Assembly: GCA_036389715.1 (NCBI GenBank)
Contig: DASVWH010000130.1
Location: forward strand, 1 to 29,191
DNA length: 29,191 nt
DNA from: DASVWH01 sp036389715
GTDB taxonomy: Bacteria; Acidobacteriota; Blastocatellia; Pyrinomonadales; Pyrinomonadaceae
Reading direction: 5' to 3'
The stretch's first letter is position 1. Every line of letters begins with the position of its first letter. A program made the translations under genes and the position numbers. A model generated the notes under the pieces. The model searched no databases, had not been told where the DNA came from, and saw nothing but the letters and a program-made list of their open reading frames with translations. Positions 1 through 7,833 of this stretch are shown piece after piece.

Positions 1-134
1 CGCGCCTGCGCCTCGGGCCGTGCTGCCGTATGGGCCAGACAGCCGACGCGCGCGGCGGGCGAGAAGGCCAGGAAGAGAATGAAAAAAATGCAGGCCGCTC
101 TGCTCGCGTTTTTTAAGGGGGGAACGCTTCTCAT
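1..134 (-). CDS. Possible N-terminus of a secreted protein, truncated by the window edge
   Basis: A minus-strand ATG at 134 opens a frame that runs without a stop to the window edge (44 codons). The predicted N-terminus begins MRSVPPLKNASR and continues into a hydrophobic stretch (IFFILFLAF) followed by small residues, the pattern of a Sec signal peptide. No clear Shine-Dalgarno lies at a good distance, and the frame also stays open upstream of the ATG. A plus-strand frame ending in a stop at 148-150 covers the same DNA but looks less protein-like. No family can be assigned from so short a piece. Confidence 0.35.
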   Translation of the reverse strand, partial: MRSVPPLKNASRAACIFFILFLAFSPAARVGCLAHTAARPEAQA

Positions 135-340
135 CCTGCTTGCGCTGTAAACTCCCTCATCAAAGATGTCAGGTGGAGCAAAATAACTGCGACCCGGATG
201 GATAAAACGCAGTGCTCTTGAGACGTTTTAGCCGCCCGCCGCGTTAGCGCAGTAAATCCAGCAATCGCCATGCCGCAACGTTCTCTCAGCTCTCCGGTTA
301 AAAATAGCTCGCCTCACTTTATCCGGCCCTACCGGCGGAG

Positions 341-410
341 CAAAGAGGCGTGATTACGGCCGATGAAGACGAGCATAAGCCTCGATAATCGGTCGCCGCC
401 TCTCTCTTTG
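341..410. other. Nested three-tier hairpin in the 135-521 gap
   Basis: The arm CAAAGAGGCG (341-350) pairs with 397-410 around a four-base bulge. Inside it, GGCCGAT (358-364) pairs with 388-394 with one G-U, and CGAG (370-373) pairs with CTCG (381-384) around a 7-base loop. It lies 110 bases past the stop of the glycosyltransferase gene, so it may be a processed 3' end or an unrelated RNA. There is no U-tract. Apart from this I see no gene in 135-521. Confidence 0.35.
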
Positions 411-521
411 TGACACTTTGCGGACTATCACAATGACAGGCAATGACAGGCCGGGGCCGGTCTTCGCACAACCACCTTCGGATGCGGCCCCCTCCGAAAA
501 AAGTTGCCGCAAGAGAAGAGT

Positions 522-2228
522 TTACCCGTTGGCTTGCGCAATCGCCGCCAGCCCATCGCGGTCGAGAACGTAGACGGCGATGGCCGGGACTCTGCCGAGC
601 GCAAAGGCTGCGGCAGGCTGCTCTGCCGCCCGCAGCCTCGAAACGAGCAGGTCGTTGCTGAAATAACGCCGTCCGCGCGCCACGATGATGATGTCGCCCT
701 CCGCAAACTGCCGCATAGCCTCTTTATCCGAGAGCGACACGGAAACGAGGTCGTTTCGCCCGGCGACCTGCGCGTAGTAGGTTACCAGCCCAGGCGTCTC
801 GCTGGCGATGCGTGCGCCGGGACGCGCGCGCCTGCCGATGTCTGCGACAGCCTCGCGGACATTCGCGTCATAAAATTCGTCGTGCGGGAAATAGCTCCCG
901 GCACGCTCCCAGCCGCCGCCGAGGAGGTTCGTATAGAGACGATAATGCGGCGCGACGCTTGCCGAAGCGAAGGCCGGGAAGGCCAGCACGAGCGACGCGA
1001 AGAGCGCGCGCAGGGGCGGGCGCAAACCGTCGTTGCCGGTCACACGCGCGAGCAGGCGCGAGAGCCATTGCCCGGCGTAATGTATCCCGATGGCCGATGT
1101 TATCAGCACGACCGGGAGCGCCATCGTGAAATAGCGCGTGAACTTTCCGCCCAGCACCGTGAAGGGCATGAACCAGTACATCAGCCAGAAGAGAATCAGG
1201 AAGCGGCCGTCGCCGAGCCGCTTGCGAAAGAGCAGCGGGAGCCCGACCAGAAAGGCCGCGACGACCGGCAACGACATCTTGACGCCCATGAAAACATAGT
1301 AGAAATACCAGGGCGAGCCCTTCAGCCAGAGCGTCATCTGGTTGCGATAGAGCGAGCCCATGAACTCGTAGCCGTCGTGCCCGATGCGCTTTTCGCCCGC
1401 GAAGACGCGCATCTCGTGCCAGGTCTCCGGCAGCAAAATCGTCGGGTTGCAGACGAGGAAAGCCGCGCCCATGACGGCGAAAAAGAGCAGCCACTTACGC
1501 TTGCCGAGCCGCCAGCGCGTCGCCGTCACGCCCTGAAAAATGTAGTAGTAGCTGACGCTGATGGCCAGTAAGTGCGGCATGTACTTCGACGCCAGCATCG
1601 CTCCGAAGGCCGCGGCGGTGGCCCAATAGTAGGGCTCTGGCCGCCCCGCACGCGACTCCGCGACGCGCTGCCCGCGCAGCCAGAAGACGTTGGCCAGCAG
1701 AAAGAAGAAGAGCAGGAAGGTGTCCTCTTTGGCGATCCGGTTAAAGCCTATCCCGCTCGGGTCCAGCGCCCAGAGCGCCGCCGCTATCAGACCTATCTCG
1801 ACGCCGAACAGCTCTGAAGCGACCAGGAAGATGAGGAGCGAGGTGAAAGCGCCGAAGATGACGCCCGGCAGGCGCAGCGCCGCCTCCGTCGAGACGCGCA
1901 GCGATGGATGCTCGGAAACGATTGAGTTCCAGTGTTCGACGGCGACGACGCTGACCGTCAGCAGCGCCTTCATCAGGAAAGGGTGCTCGCCGTTGGCGGC
2001 CGTCAGCCCGTGCGCGCGATAGTCCTGCACGGCTTGCAGCTTATTCAACTCGTCTTCGCTCAAGCCCTCACTGCCCAGCCGGACGGCGCGGAAACCGAAG
2101 CCCGCGAGGATAATCAACGCCAGGGCTGAAATGAGCAGCGCACGGCTCGTCGAGCGCACGCCGTCCCGGCCGATGAAAAATTCGGGCGCTATTTTAGCCG
2201 TGACCACAGTTTCTGCCGATACGGACAA
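522..2228 (-). CDS. GT-C fold membrane glycosyltransferase (GT39/PMT-like)
   Basis: A polytopic membrane protein of about 568 aa that probably transfers a sugar from a polyprenyl-phosphate donor to a protein or glycan on the outer face of the cytoplasmic membrane. The first membrane segment (about residues 30-50) is followed by an acidic SEDELNK motif (about 57-63) in the first external loop, where GT-C enzymes keep their catalytic acidic residues. About ten hydrophobic segments follow to residue 420, then a soluble C-terminal domain of about 130 aa. This layout matches the PMT/ArnT/GT39 superfamily in length and order. The first codon is TTG with no clear ribosome site; a GTG seven codons later is an alternative. 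Donor and acceptor cannot be read from sequence. The gene follows the FHA-protease gene on the same strand after a 200-bp gap. Confidence 0.8.
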   Translation of the reverse strand: MSVSAETVVTAKIAPEFFIGRDGVRSTSRALLISALALIILAGFGFRAVRLGSEGLSEDELNKLQAVQDYRAHGLTAANGEHPFLMKALLTVSVVAVEHWNSIVSEHPSLRVSTEAALRLPGVIFGAFTSLLIFLVASELFGVEIGLIAAALWALDPSGIGFNRIAKEDTFLLFFFLLANVFWLRGQRVAESRAGRPEPYYWATAAAFGAMLASKYMPHLLAISVSYYYIFQGVTATRWRLGKRKWLLFFAVMGAAFLVCNPTILLPETWHEMRVFAGEKRIGHDGYEFMGSLYRNQMTLWLKGSPWYFYYVFMGVKMSLPVVAAFLVGLPLLFRKRLGDGRFLILFWLMYWFMPFTVLGGKFTRYFTMALPVVLITSAIGIHYAGQWLSRLLARVTGNDGLRPPLRALFASLVLAFPAFASASVAPHYRLYTNLLGGGWERAGSYFPHDEFYDANVREAVADIGRRARPGARIASETPGLVTYYAQVAGRNDLVSVSLSDKEAMRQFAEGDIIIVARGRRYFSNDLLVSRLRAAEQPAAAFALGRVPAIAVYVLDRDGLAAIAQANG

Positions 2229-2428
2229 GTCTTATGAATGCTCCGTCAGGTAAAAATCAGAAGCGCCGTCGCGCCTGCGGCGTTCCAAGCGGGACGCGGT
2301 TCGGCCCGGCAACAAAAGGCGCAAGGTTATACTGACTCAAAGCGTTCTGTCAAAAACGCCGTCGCCCGAAACCCTGAAAATAGATGGAGGAGAGAGAACG
2401 GATGGCCCGGCCGCGCGGGCACGATAAC

Positions 2429-4069
2429 TTACCTGTTCGAGGTGGCGGCGGGCGCGCCCGTATGAGTCGCGGCCTGATTAGCGTTCGAGTTTTCGGCCGG
2501 GGCCGCTTCCGCGGGCGGGGGCTCGGGTGCCTTCCACCCGGCGCGCTGCAAGAGCGTGATGCCGTAGCGGACGGGAACGGCCAGATTCGACGCGGTGTTT
2601 TCCGTAAAGATCGCAAAGTTGATGCCGATGACGCGGCCCGATTGCCCGAAGAGCGGCGCGCCGGAACCGCCTTCGGCCGTCCGCGCATCGTAGACGACGC
2701 GGTGCACATCCAGGTCTGTAATGTTGCCCTGCGTAGTCAGCGGCTGAATGCGATTCTTTTCCGCCAGGCAGCCGAGCAGGGATTCGAGCGACGCTCCGCA
2801 GCGCGCTCGAATCATGTAGGCCTCCGCGTCGTCCCTGAGCGCGAGCAGGCGGTCGGGGCCGTTCGGATAGCCCATCATCACGACCGTCCTGCCGATGGCG
2901 ACGGCATCCGAATCCTTGTCGAGCGGCAAGGCGGGAATGTCGGCCGGAGCATCCCTGATGTCGAACTTACAGACGGCCAGGTCGTCCTGCTGCGCGGCCA
3001 TCCTGAACTTGAGCGTGATGGGCTGCGGGTGGTCCGGGAAGTAGGCTATCAATTTCTTGAGGCGCGGCTGTCCCTGGACGGTGCTGCTCAAAATCTGCGC
3101 GCGTTCGTCGGCCAGCCAGGGCTGAGCGACGTGGCGGTTAGTCAAAACATAACCGTCGCCGACATAAAAGCCCGTCCCGACGAACTCGAATTCGGCGACA
3201 GCGCCTTTGCCTTCCGGCGTCAACTGCATCCGCTCGCTGCCGTTCTGGACGGCCGCGCCTTCTTCGCTCTCCGGGGCTTCAGGATAGCGCAGGGGGCGGC
3301 CCGTCCCGGCCTCGGCAAAACTGTAGGTCCCGGAAATCAGGCAGACGCCGCCGCCGAAATCGTTCCGCAGCTTCGGAGCGAGCGAGAGACTGTCCAGGAT
3401 ATTCTGATTGGAGCGGTCAATGTTCTTGATTTGCGAGCTGGTGTCGGAAAGCTGCTTCTTGAACTGGCCGATCTGCTGCCCCTGCTCTTCGACGACGCGG
3501 CGGCTGCGCTTGAGCTCGTTGAAGAGCCCGAAGCCAAGATAGAGAACGCCGCCGACGAGCGCCAGCGCGATGAGAAGCGTGATGATCTTCGTGCTGAGCT
3601 TAATCTCGCGGACCAGCTCGCGCGTGAACTCGCGCAGGAATATCTTGGCATCGTCACGCCGGGCCGTCGCCGCAGATTCGAGCGCGGCGGTTTCGATGAA
3701 AGGCGCAATCTGTCCCTGCTGGCGGCCGGGAATAACGGCCGGAAGATTCCGCACCGGAAAGAAAGAGAGCGCCAGCAAGCCCGGCTCACAGCGCACTTCG
3801 TCCCCGTCCTTAATCTTCGCATTGAGGGCGAGCGGCTTGCCGTTGTGCGTCAGGTTGAGAGAGGAATCGAAATCCTTGATCCGGTAAGAGCCGTTAGTGC
3901 GCGTCAGTTCGAGCACCAGCCCGTCGAGGCCCGGATTCGCCGGAAGAGAGGAAGCGCGCAGGCGCAGGTCGCAGTCCTCGCTCGCGCCAATCCTGATACG
4001 ATCCTGCGACAGAACCTCTGTGTGCTTGTCTTCGCCTGCCGCGATGTGTATGACTAAACTGCTGGGCAT
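2429..4069 (-). CDS. FHA domain-transmembrane-trypsin-like serine protease fusion
   Basis: A 546-aa protein joining an N-terminal FHA-like domain (about 5-105), a linker, one membrane helix (about 163-183), a short coiled coil (185-225) and a chymotrypsin-fold protease domain (about 285-510). The catalytic triad is visible: His313 in TNRHVA, Asp362 or Asp363 in QQDDLAV, and Ser469 in GGSGAPLF. The topology implies a cytoplasmic FHA and a periplasmic protease, so it could pass a signal across the membrane. The FHA start (RIGASEDCDLRL) and the NGK turn are recognisable, but the usual SRxHA segment that contacts phosphothreonine is replaced by SLPANPGLDG, so phosphopeptide binding is doubtful. 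The C-terminal 35 residues are Ala/Pro/Asn-rich and probably disordered. ATG start, weak ribosome site. The protease assignment is firm; the substrate is unknown. Confidence 0.85.
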   Translation of the reverse strand: MPSSLVIHIAAGEDKHTEVLSQDRIRIGASEDCDLRLRASSLPANPGLDGLVLELTRTNGSYRIKDFDSSLNLTHNGKPLALNAKIKDGDEVRCEPGLLALSFFPVRNLPAVIPGRQQGQIAPFIETAALESAATARRDDAKIFLREFTRELVREIKLSTKIITLLIALALVGGVLYLGFGLFNELKRSRRVVEEQGQQIGQFKKQLSDTSSQIKNIDRSNQNILDSLSLAPKLRNDFGGGVCLISGTYSFAEAGTGRPLRYPEAPESEEGAAVQNGSERMQLTPEGKGAVAEFEFVGTGFYVGDGYVLTNRHVAQPWLADERAQILSSTVQGQPRLKKLIAYFPDHPQPITLKFRMAAQQDDLAVCKFDIRDAPADIPALPLDKDSDAVAIGRTVVMMGYPNGPDRLLALRDDAEAYMIRARCGASLESLLGCLAEKNRIQPLTTQGNITDLDVHRVVYDARTAEGGSGAPLFGQSGRVIGINFAIFTENTASNLAVPVRYGITLLQRAGWKAPEPPPAEAAPAENSNANQAATHTGAPAATSNR

Positions 4070-4095
4070 ACTGCGTAGTTCAAAAAATCTAAGAA

Positions 4096-4125
4096 CTGAT
4101 ACTCACTAATCAGGCGACCGTGCAA
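4096..4125 (-). promoter_or_regulatory. Weak candidate promoter for the FHA-protease gene
   Basis: Read on the minus strand, TTGCAC (4120-4125) and TATCAG (4096-4101) are separated by 18 bases and lie just upstream of the ATG at 4069. The -35 matches the consensus only at TTG. It is listed mainly because the 18-base spacer recurs at the better promoters of this window. Confidence 0.3.
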
Positions 4126-4254
4126 AACCGCCTTCTGCTTTTCCTAGCGGTTCCGCAACTGGTCGCCCCTCGTCCCTCATCTTACAATAAGATTCGAGCC
4201 GCGAGCAAAGAATTAGCTGCCCCGTCAGGGCGCGGGGAAAAAGCATCGGAGGCG

Positions 4255-4300
4255 AAAGTGAAGACGGCGAGAACTGCTTGCTCTCGCCGTCTTCACTTTT
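4255..4300 (-). terminator. Perfect 18-bp hairpin terminator, end of the gcv operon
   Basis: Bases 4255-4272 pair perfectly with 4282-4299 around a 9-base loop. The stem begins with AAA and ends with TTT plus further T's, so it can act on both strands. It lies about 30 bases past the gcvPB stop. Between here and 4069 the gap holds only the upstream region of the FHA-protease gene. Confidence 0.8.
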
Positions 4301-4331
4301 TATCTTACGTCTTTCTCTGCCTTGAGCAGGC

Positions 4332-5858
4332 TCAAGCTGCGCTGGCCGCTTCCTGCGGTTTCCAGCGCAGGACGGGGCGGCGGGCGGCGGCGGCTTCGTC
4401 CAGGCGGCCGATGCGCGTCGTATGCGGGGCGTTAAGGACCATCTCGGGGTCTTCGACGGCTTCGCGCGCGATTGAGCGCATGGCGTCTATGAACTGGTCC
4501 AGCTCCTGGCGTCCGACGGACTCCGTCGGCTCGATCAGCATCGCGCCCTGGACGATCAGCGGAAAGTAGATCGTCATCGGGTGAAAGCCGTAATCGATCA
4601 AACGCTTGGCGATGTCGAGCGTATGCACGCCCTTGCGCGATTGCCGCTTGTCCGTAAAGACGACTTCGTGCATCGGCTGGCCCGCGAAGGGGCGGTCGTA
4701 ATCCGCGGCCAGTCCCTGCGCGATGTAGCGCGCGTTCAGGACTGCGGCCTCGGTCGCCTCGCGCAGGCCCTCGTAGCCGTGCGTCTGAATGTAGGCGAGC
4801 GCGCGCACCATCATCCCGAAATTACCGTAGAAGGCCTTGACGCGCCCGATTGATTGCGGGCGGGCAGAATCCAGGCCGTAGCTCTCCCCTGACCTGACGA
4901 CGCGCGGGACGGGCAGAAAGGGTTCCAGCTCCTTTGTGCAGCAGCAAGGGCCGCAGCCGGGGCCGCCGCCTCCGTGCGGAGTCGAAAAGGTTTTGTGCAG
5001 GTTCAGGTGAATCACGTCCACGCCCATGTCGCCGGGGCGCGCGACGCCGACCAGCGCGTTCATGTTCGCGCCGTCCATGTAAACGAGCCCGCCCGCCTCG
5101 TGCACTATGCCACAAATCTCCCGGATATTCTTCTCAAAGAGCCCGAGCGTGTTCGGGTTCGTCAGCATCAAGCCAGCGACATCGCCGTGCGCGCACAACT
5201 CGCGCAGGTGCTCCAGGTCCGTGTAGCCTTCGGGCGTCGAGCGAATCGTTTTGACCGTGAAGCCGGAAAGATTGGCCGACGCAGGGTTAGTGCCGTGAGC
5301 CGAATCCGGAATCAGCATCGTGCGCCGCCGGGCCGAAGCCCCGGCCCCGTCGCGCGCATCAATGAAGGCGCGAATAATCATGATGCCCGTCATCTCGCCG
5401 TGCGCGCCCGCCGCCGGTTGCAGCGAGACGCCGGGCAAGCCCGTAATCTCCGCCAGATGCTCCTGTAATTCGTAGATCAACTGGAGAGCGCCCTGCGCGT
5501 CTTCCGCGGGCGCGAGCGGGTGCAGGTTGGCGAAGCCCGCAATGCGTGCCACCTTTTCATTGAGCCGCGAGTTATACTTCATCGTGCAGGAGCCGAGCGG
5601 GTACATCCCCAAATCAATGGAATAGTTCCAGGTGGAGATACGCGTGAAGTGGCGGACCACGTCCACTTCGCTCACTTCCGGCACGCCTTCGAGATCATCG
5701 TCGCGCCTGAGGGCGGCAGGGATTATCTCGTCAAGCGCAGTCTCTTCAACGTCGAGCCCCGGCAAGCGATAGCCGATGCGGCCCGGCTGCGAGCGCTCGA
5801 AAATCAACGCCTCGTTCTGCGAAAGATGCTGTGTGACTTTGGTGATGTTCGTTGACAT
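4332..5858 (-). CDS. gcvPB: Glycine dehydrogenase (decarboxylating) subunit 2, P-protein beta
   Basis: PLP-dependent half of the two-subunit P-protein of the glycine cleavage system. It decarboxylates glycine and passes the aminomethyl group to lipoyl-GcvH. The PLP-binding lysine is Lys289 in HLNLHKTFSTPHGGGGPG, followed by the glycine-rich loop typical of the family. SAHGTNPAS (186-193) and TNPNTLG (233-239) are further conserved P-protein blocks. At 508 aa it is full length for the split form found in many bacteria and archaea. ATG start at 5858. It is the last gene of gcvT-gcvH-gcvPA-gcvPB and follows gcvPA after a 96-bp gap filled by an octamer repeat, then ends at a strong hairpin. It must pair with the GcvPA encoded next door to be active. 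Confidence 0.97.
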   Translation of the reverse strand: MSTNITKVTQHLSQNEALIFERSQPGRIGYRLPGLDVEETALDEIIPAALRRDDDLEGVPEVSEVDVVRHFTRISTWNYSIDLGMYPLGSCTMKYNSRLNEKVARIAGFANLHPLAPAEDAQGALQLIYELQEHLAEITGLPGVSLQPAAGAHGEMTGIMIIRAFIDARDGAGASARRRTMLIPDSAHGTNPASANLSGFTVKTIRSTPEGYTDLEHLRELCAHGDVAGLMLTNPNTLGLFEKNIREICGIVHEAGGLVYMDGANMNALVGVARPGDMGVDVIHLNLHKTFSTPHGGGGPGCGPCCCTKELEPFLPVPRVVRSGESYGLDSARPQSIGRVKAFYGNFGMMVRALAYIQTHGYEGLREATEAAVLNARYIAQGLAADYDRPFAGQPMHEVVFTDKRQSRKGVHTLDIAKRLIDYGFHPMTIYFPLIVQGAMLIEPTESVGRQELDQFIDAMRSIAREAVEDPEMVLNAPHTTRIGRLDEAAAARRPVLRWKPQEAASAA

Positions 5859-5865
5859 GCGTTCT

Positions 5866-5953
5866 ATTGATTCATTGATTCATGTAATCGTTCAGGCATT
5901 GCTTCATTGATTCAGTCATTCGAGCAATGAACAGATGAAGCGATGATTAAATG
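5866..5953. repeat. Degenerate 8-bp periodic repeat between gcvPA and gcvPB
   Basis: The gap can be cut into eleven octamers. ATTGATTC occurs at 5866, 5874 and 5906, with ATGTAATC, ATTGCTTC and AGTCATTC as variants. From about 5922 the units change to forms ending in ATG (AACAGATG, AAGCGATG, ATTAAATG). The array begins just before the gcvPB ATG and reaches the gcvPA stop, filling almost the whole gap. Confidence 0.6.
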
Positions 5954-5954
5954 G

Positions 5955-7304
5955 CTACATGGTTAAATCCTTCAGTCCGGCGGCGAGCGCGTCAATCTCT
6001 CTGCGCGGGTTGGTCTCGGTCACGCAGACGAGGAAATCGTTGGGCCGGTCAGGGTAATAGCGCGAGAGCGCGAGGCCGCCCGTGATGCCTTTCTCCGAGG
6101 CCAGGCGAGAGAGCAGCCCGGCGGCTTCGACGGGGGCGCGGACGACGAACTCGTTAAAGCGCGGCGCATTGAAGGGCAGCGAGAAGCCTTCCAGCTCCGA
6201 GATGCGGCGCGCGGCGTAGGCGGCCTTCTGCGCGCACTGAGTTGCGACTTCCTGAAGCCCGCGCCGTCCCATCGTCTCCAGGTAGATGGTCGCGGCCAGC
6301 GCGATCAAGCCCTCGTTGGTGCAGATGTTGGAGGTCGCCTTCTCGCGCCGGATGTGCTGCTCGCGGGTGGCGAGCGTGAGCACGAAGCCGCGCCGCCCCT
6401 GCCTGTCCACAGCCTCTCCGACGAGACGGCCCGGCAACTGCCGCGCGTACTTGTCGCGGGTCGCAAAGAGCCCGACGTAAGGCCCGCCGAACGAGAGCGG
6501 GACGCCGAAGGATTGCCCCTCGGCGACGACTATATCGGCCCCGCACGCGCCGGGAGAGCGCAGCAGCCCGAACGAGATTGATTCCGTGACGGCGACGATC
6601 AGGAGCGCCCCGACGGCGTGCGCGCGTTCCGCAAGGGCGCGTGCGTCTTCGATGCAGCCGAAGAAGTTCGGCGATTGAATGACGAGCGCCGCCGTCTGAT
6701 CGTCCAGGGCCGAGAGCGCCTCGGCAGAAGTCAGCCCGCTCTCTGCATCGAAGTCCAGGCGCTGCAACTCGACGCCGTAGTGCTGGACGTAAGTGTCAAC
6801 CACTTCGAGGTATTCGGGATGAACGCCCGTCGAAGTGATGACCTTCTTACGCCGCGTGACGCGCTCGGCCATCAGGACGGCTTCGGCCAGCGCCGTCGAG
6901 CCGTCGTACATCGAAGCGTTGGCCACGTCCATGCCCGTCAGCTGGCAAACGAGAGTTTGAAACTCGAAGATGGCCTGCAATGTTCCCTGCGAGATTTCCG
7001 GCTGGTAGGGCGTGTAGGCCGTGAAAAATTCCGAGCGTTGGATGAGGTGGTCAACGATGGTCGGCGAGTAGTGCGAGTAAGCGCCCGCGCCGAGAAAGCT
7101 GGGACGGCTGGCCGCCGCGTTGCGGGCCGCCATCTCTTCAAAGCCCGCCAGCAGCTCCATCTCGGAGATTGCGGCGGGCGTCTTCAGATGGTCACGGAGC
7201 CTGATGTCCGCCGGGATCGAGTCGAAGAGTTCCGACGCCGAATCGAGGCCGACCGTCTTGAGCATCTCGGCGCGCTCTTCCGGCGAGTTTGGGATGTAAC
7301 GCAA
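5955..7304 (-). CDS. gcvPA: Glycine dehydrogenase (decarboxylating) subunit 1, P-protein alpha
   Basis: N-terminal-half homologue of the P-protein; it forms the heterotetramer with GcvPB but carries no PLP lysine itself. Family blocks are intact: RYIPNSPEERAEML at the N-terminus, FLGAGAYSHYSPTIVDHL, TAYTPYQPEISQGTLQ (about 97-112) and LTLATREQHIRREKATSNIC (about 308-327). The length, 449 aa, is normal for the subunit. The start is TTG at 7304, three bases after the gcvH stop, with the ribosome site GGAGA inside the end of gcvH, so translation is probably coupled to gcvH. No ATG lies near enough upstream. The assignment is secure. Confidence 0.97.
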   Translation of the reverse strand: MRYIPNSPEERAEMLKTVGLDSASELFDSIPADIRLRDHLKTPAAISEMELLAGFEEMAARNAAASRPSFLGAGAYSHYSPTIVDHLIQRSEFFTAYTPYQPEISQGTLQAIFEFQTLVCQLTGMDVANASMYDGSTALAEAVLMAERVTRRKKVITSTGVHPEYLEVVDTYVQHYGVELQRLDFDAESGLTSAEALSALDDQTAALVIQSPNFFGCIEDARALAERAHAVGALLIVAVTESISFGLLRSPGACGADIVVAEGQSFGVPLSFGGPYVGLFATRDKYARQLPGRLVGEAVDRQGRRGFVLTLATREQHIRREKATSNICTNEGLIALAATIYLETMGRRGLQEVATQCAQKAAYAARRISELEGFSLPFNAPRFNEFVVRAPVEAAGLLSRLASEKGITGGLALSRYYPDRPNDFLVCVTETNPRREIDALAAGLKDLTM

Positions 7305-7307
7305 CTT

Positions 7308-7700
7308 TTATTCTGTCTCCGCTTTCGTAAAATCTTCGTATTCGGCGGCTGTCAGGAGGCTGTCAACCTCGCCGGGATTCTTCATCCTGATGCGAATCAT
7401 CCAGGCTTCGCCGTAAGGGTCCGTGTTGACCTTCTCGGGCTCGTCCTGAAGCGATTCGTTGACCTCCAGAATCTCGCCGCCGACGGGCGTGAAAATCTCC
7501 GAAACAGCCTTGACCGACTCGACCGAGCCGAAAGACTCGTGCGCGTCGAAGCTCTCTCCGGCCTTCGGCAGCTCGACGTAGACCACATCGCCCAGAGAGT
7601 TTTGCGCGTGATCCGTAATGCCGATCGTGCCGACATCGCCCTCAACCCTGATCCATTCGTGGTCCTTGCTGTAGTGTAAATCCTCTGGAACGTTCGCCAT
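7308..7700 (-). CDS. gcvH: Glycine cleavage system H protein (lipoyl carrier)
   Basis: Small lipoylated carrier that shuttles the aminomethyl group between the P-, T- and L-proteins. The lipoyl attachment residue is Lys64 in SVESVKAVSEIFTPVGGEI, the family signature. HEWIRVEGDVGTIGITDHAQ near the N-terminus is also typical. The length of 130 aa is standard. ATG start at 7700 with a good ribosome site (GAGGAG, six bases upstream). It lies between gcvT and gcvPA, three bases from the latter. The gap upstream to gcvT is almost entirely one copy of a 118-bp repeat. No lpd or lipoylation gene is in the window. Confidence 0.97.
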   Translation of the reverse strand: MANVPEDLHYSKDHEWIRVEGDVGTIGITDHAQNSLGDVVYVELPKAGESFDAHESFGSVESVKAVSEIFTPVGGEILEVNESLQDEPEKVNTDPYGEAWMIRIRMKNPGEVDSLLTAAEYEDFTKAETE

Positions 7701-7715
7701 GTCATTCTCCTCGAT

Positions 7716-7833
7716 AGTTTTCAGTTTTCGGTTCTCAGTTTTCAGTGACGAGCAAGGGCTTGTCTGTGAAATTCGACGGGTTCGATTAGAGCCGCCTTCT
7801 TAACTCAAAACTGAAAACTGAAAACTGAAAACT
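7716..7833 (-). repeat. 118-bp MITE-like element, copy A (between gcvT and gcvH)
   Basis: A 118-bp unit that matches the reverse complement of the copy at 10398-10515 at 114 of 118 positions. Its ends are inverted repeats about 27 bp long (25 of 27 paired) made of tandem heptamers of the AGTTTTC/GAAAACT type. The core of about 60 bp is not heptameric and holds a short hairpin (GACGAGC/GCTTGTC). The element's last bases lie within the gcvT stop codon (7832-7834). It sits inside the gcv operon. No open reading frame is present, so any movement would need a transposase from elsewhere. Confidence 0.85.

Noticed and set aside
79..150. Short plus-strand frame MKKMQAALLAFF... near the left edge
   Set aside because: Only 23 codons, no ribosome site, and the opposite strand gives a more credible signal peptide.
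504..1571. 355-codon plus-strand frame opposite the glycosyltransferase
   Set aside because: Antisense shadow; the minus-strand product has membrane segments and GT-C features.
2384..4057. 557-codon plus-strand frame opposite the FHA-protease gene
   Set aside because: It mirrors a gene with clear domains and a catalytic triad. Its own product is Arg/Glu-rich without any family motif, as expected for the complement of a GC-rich gene.
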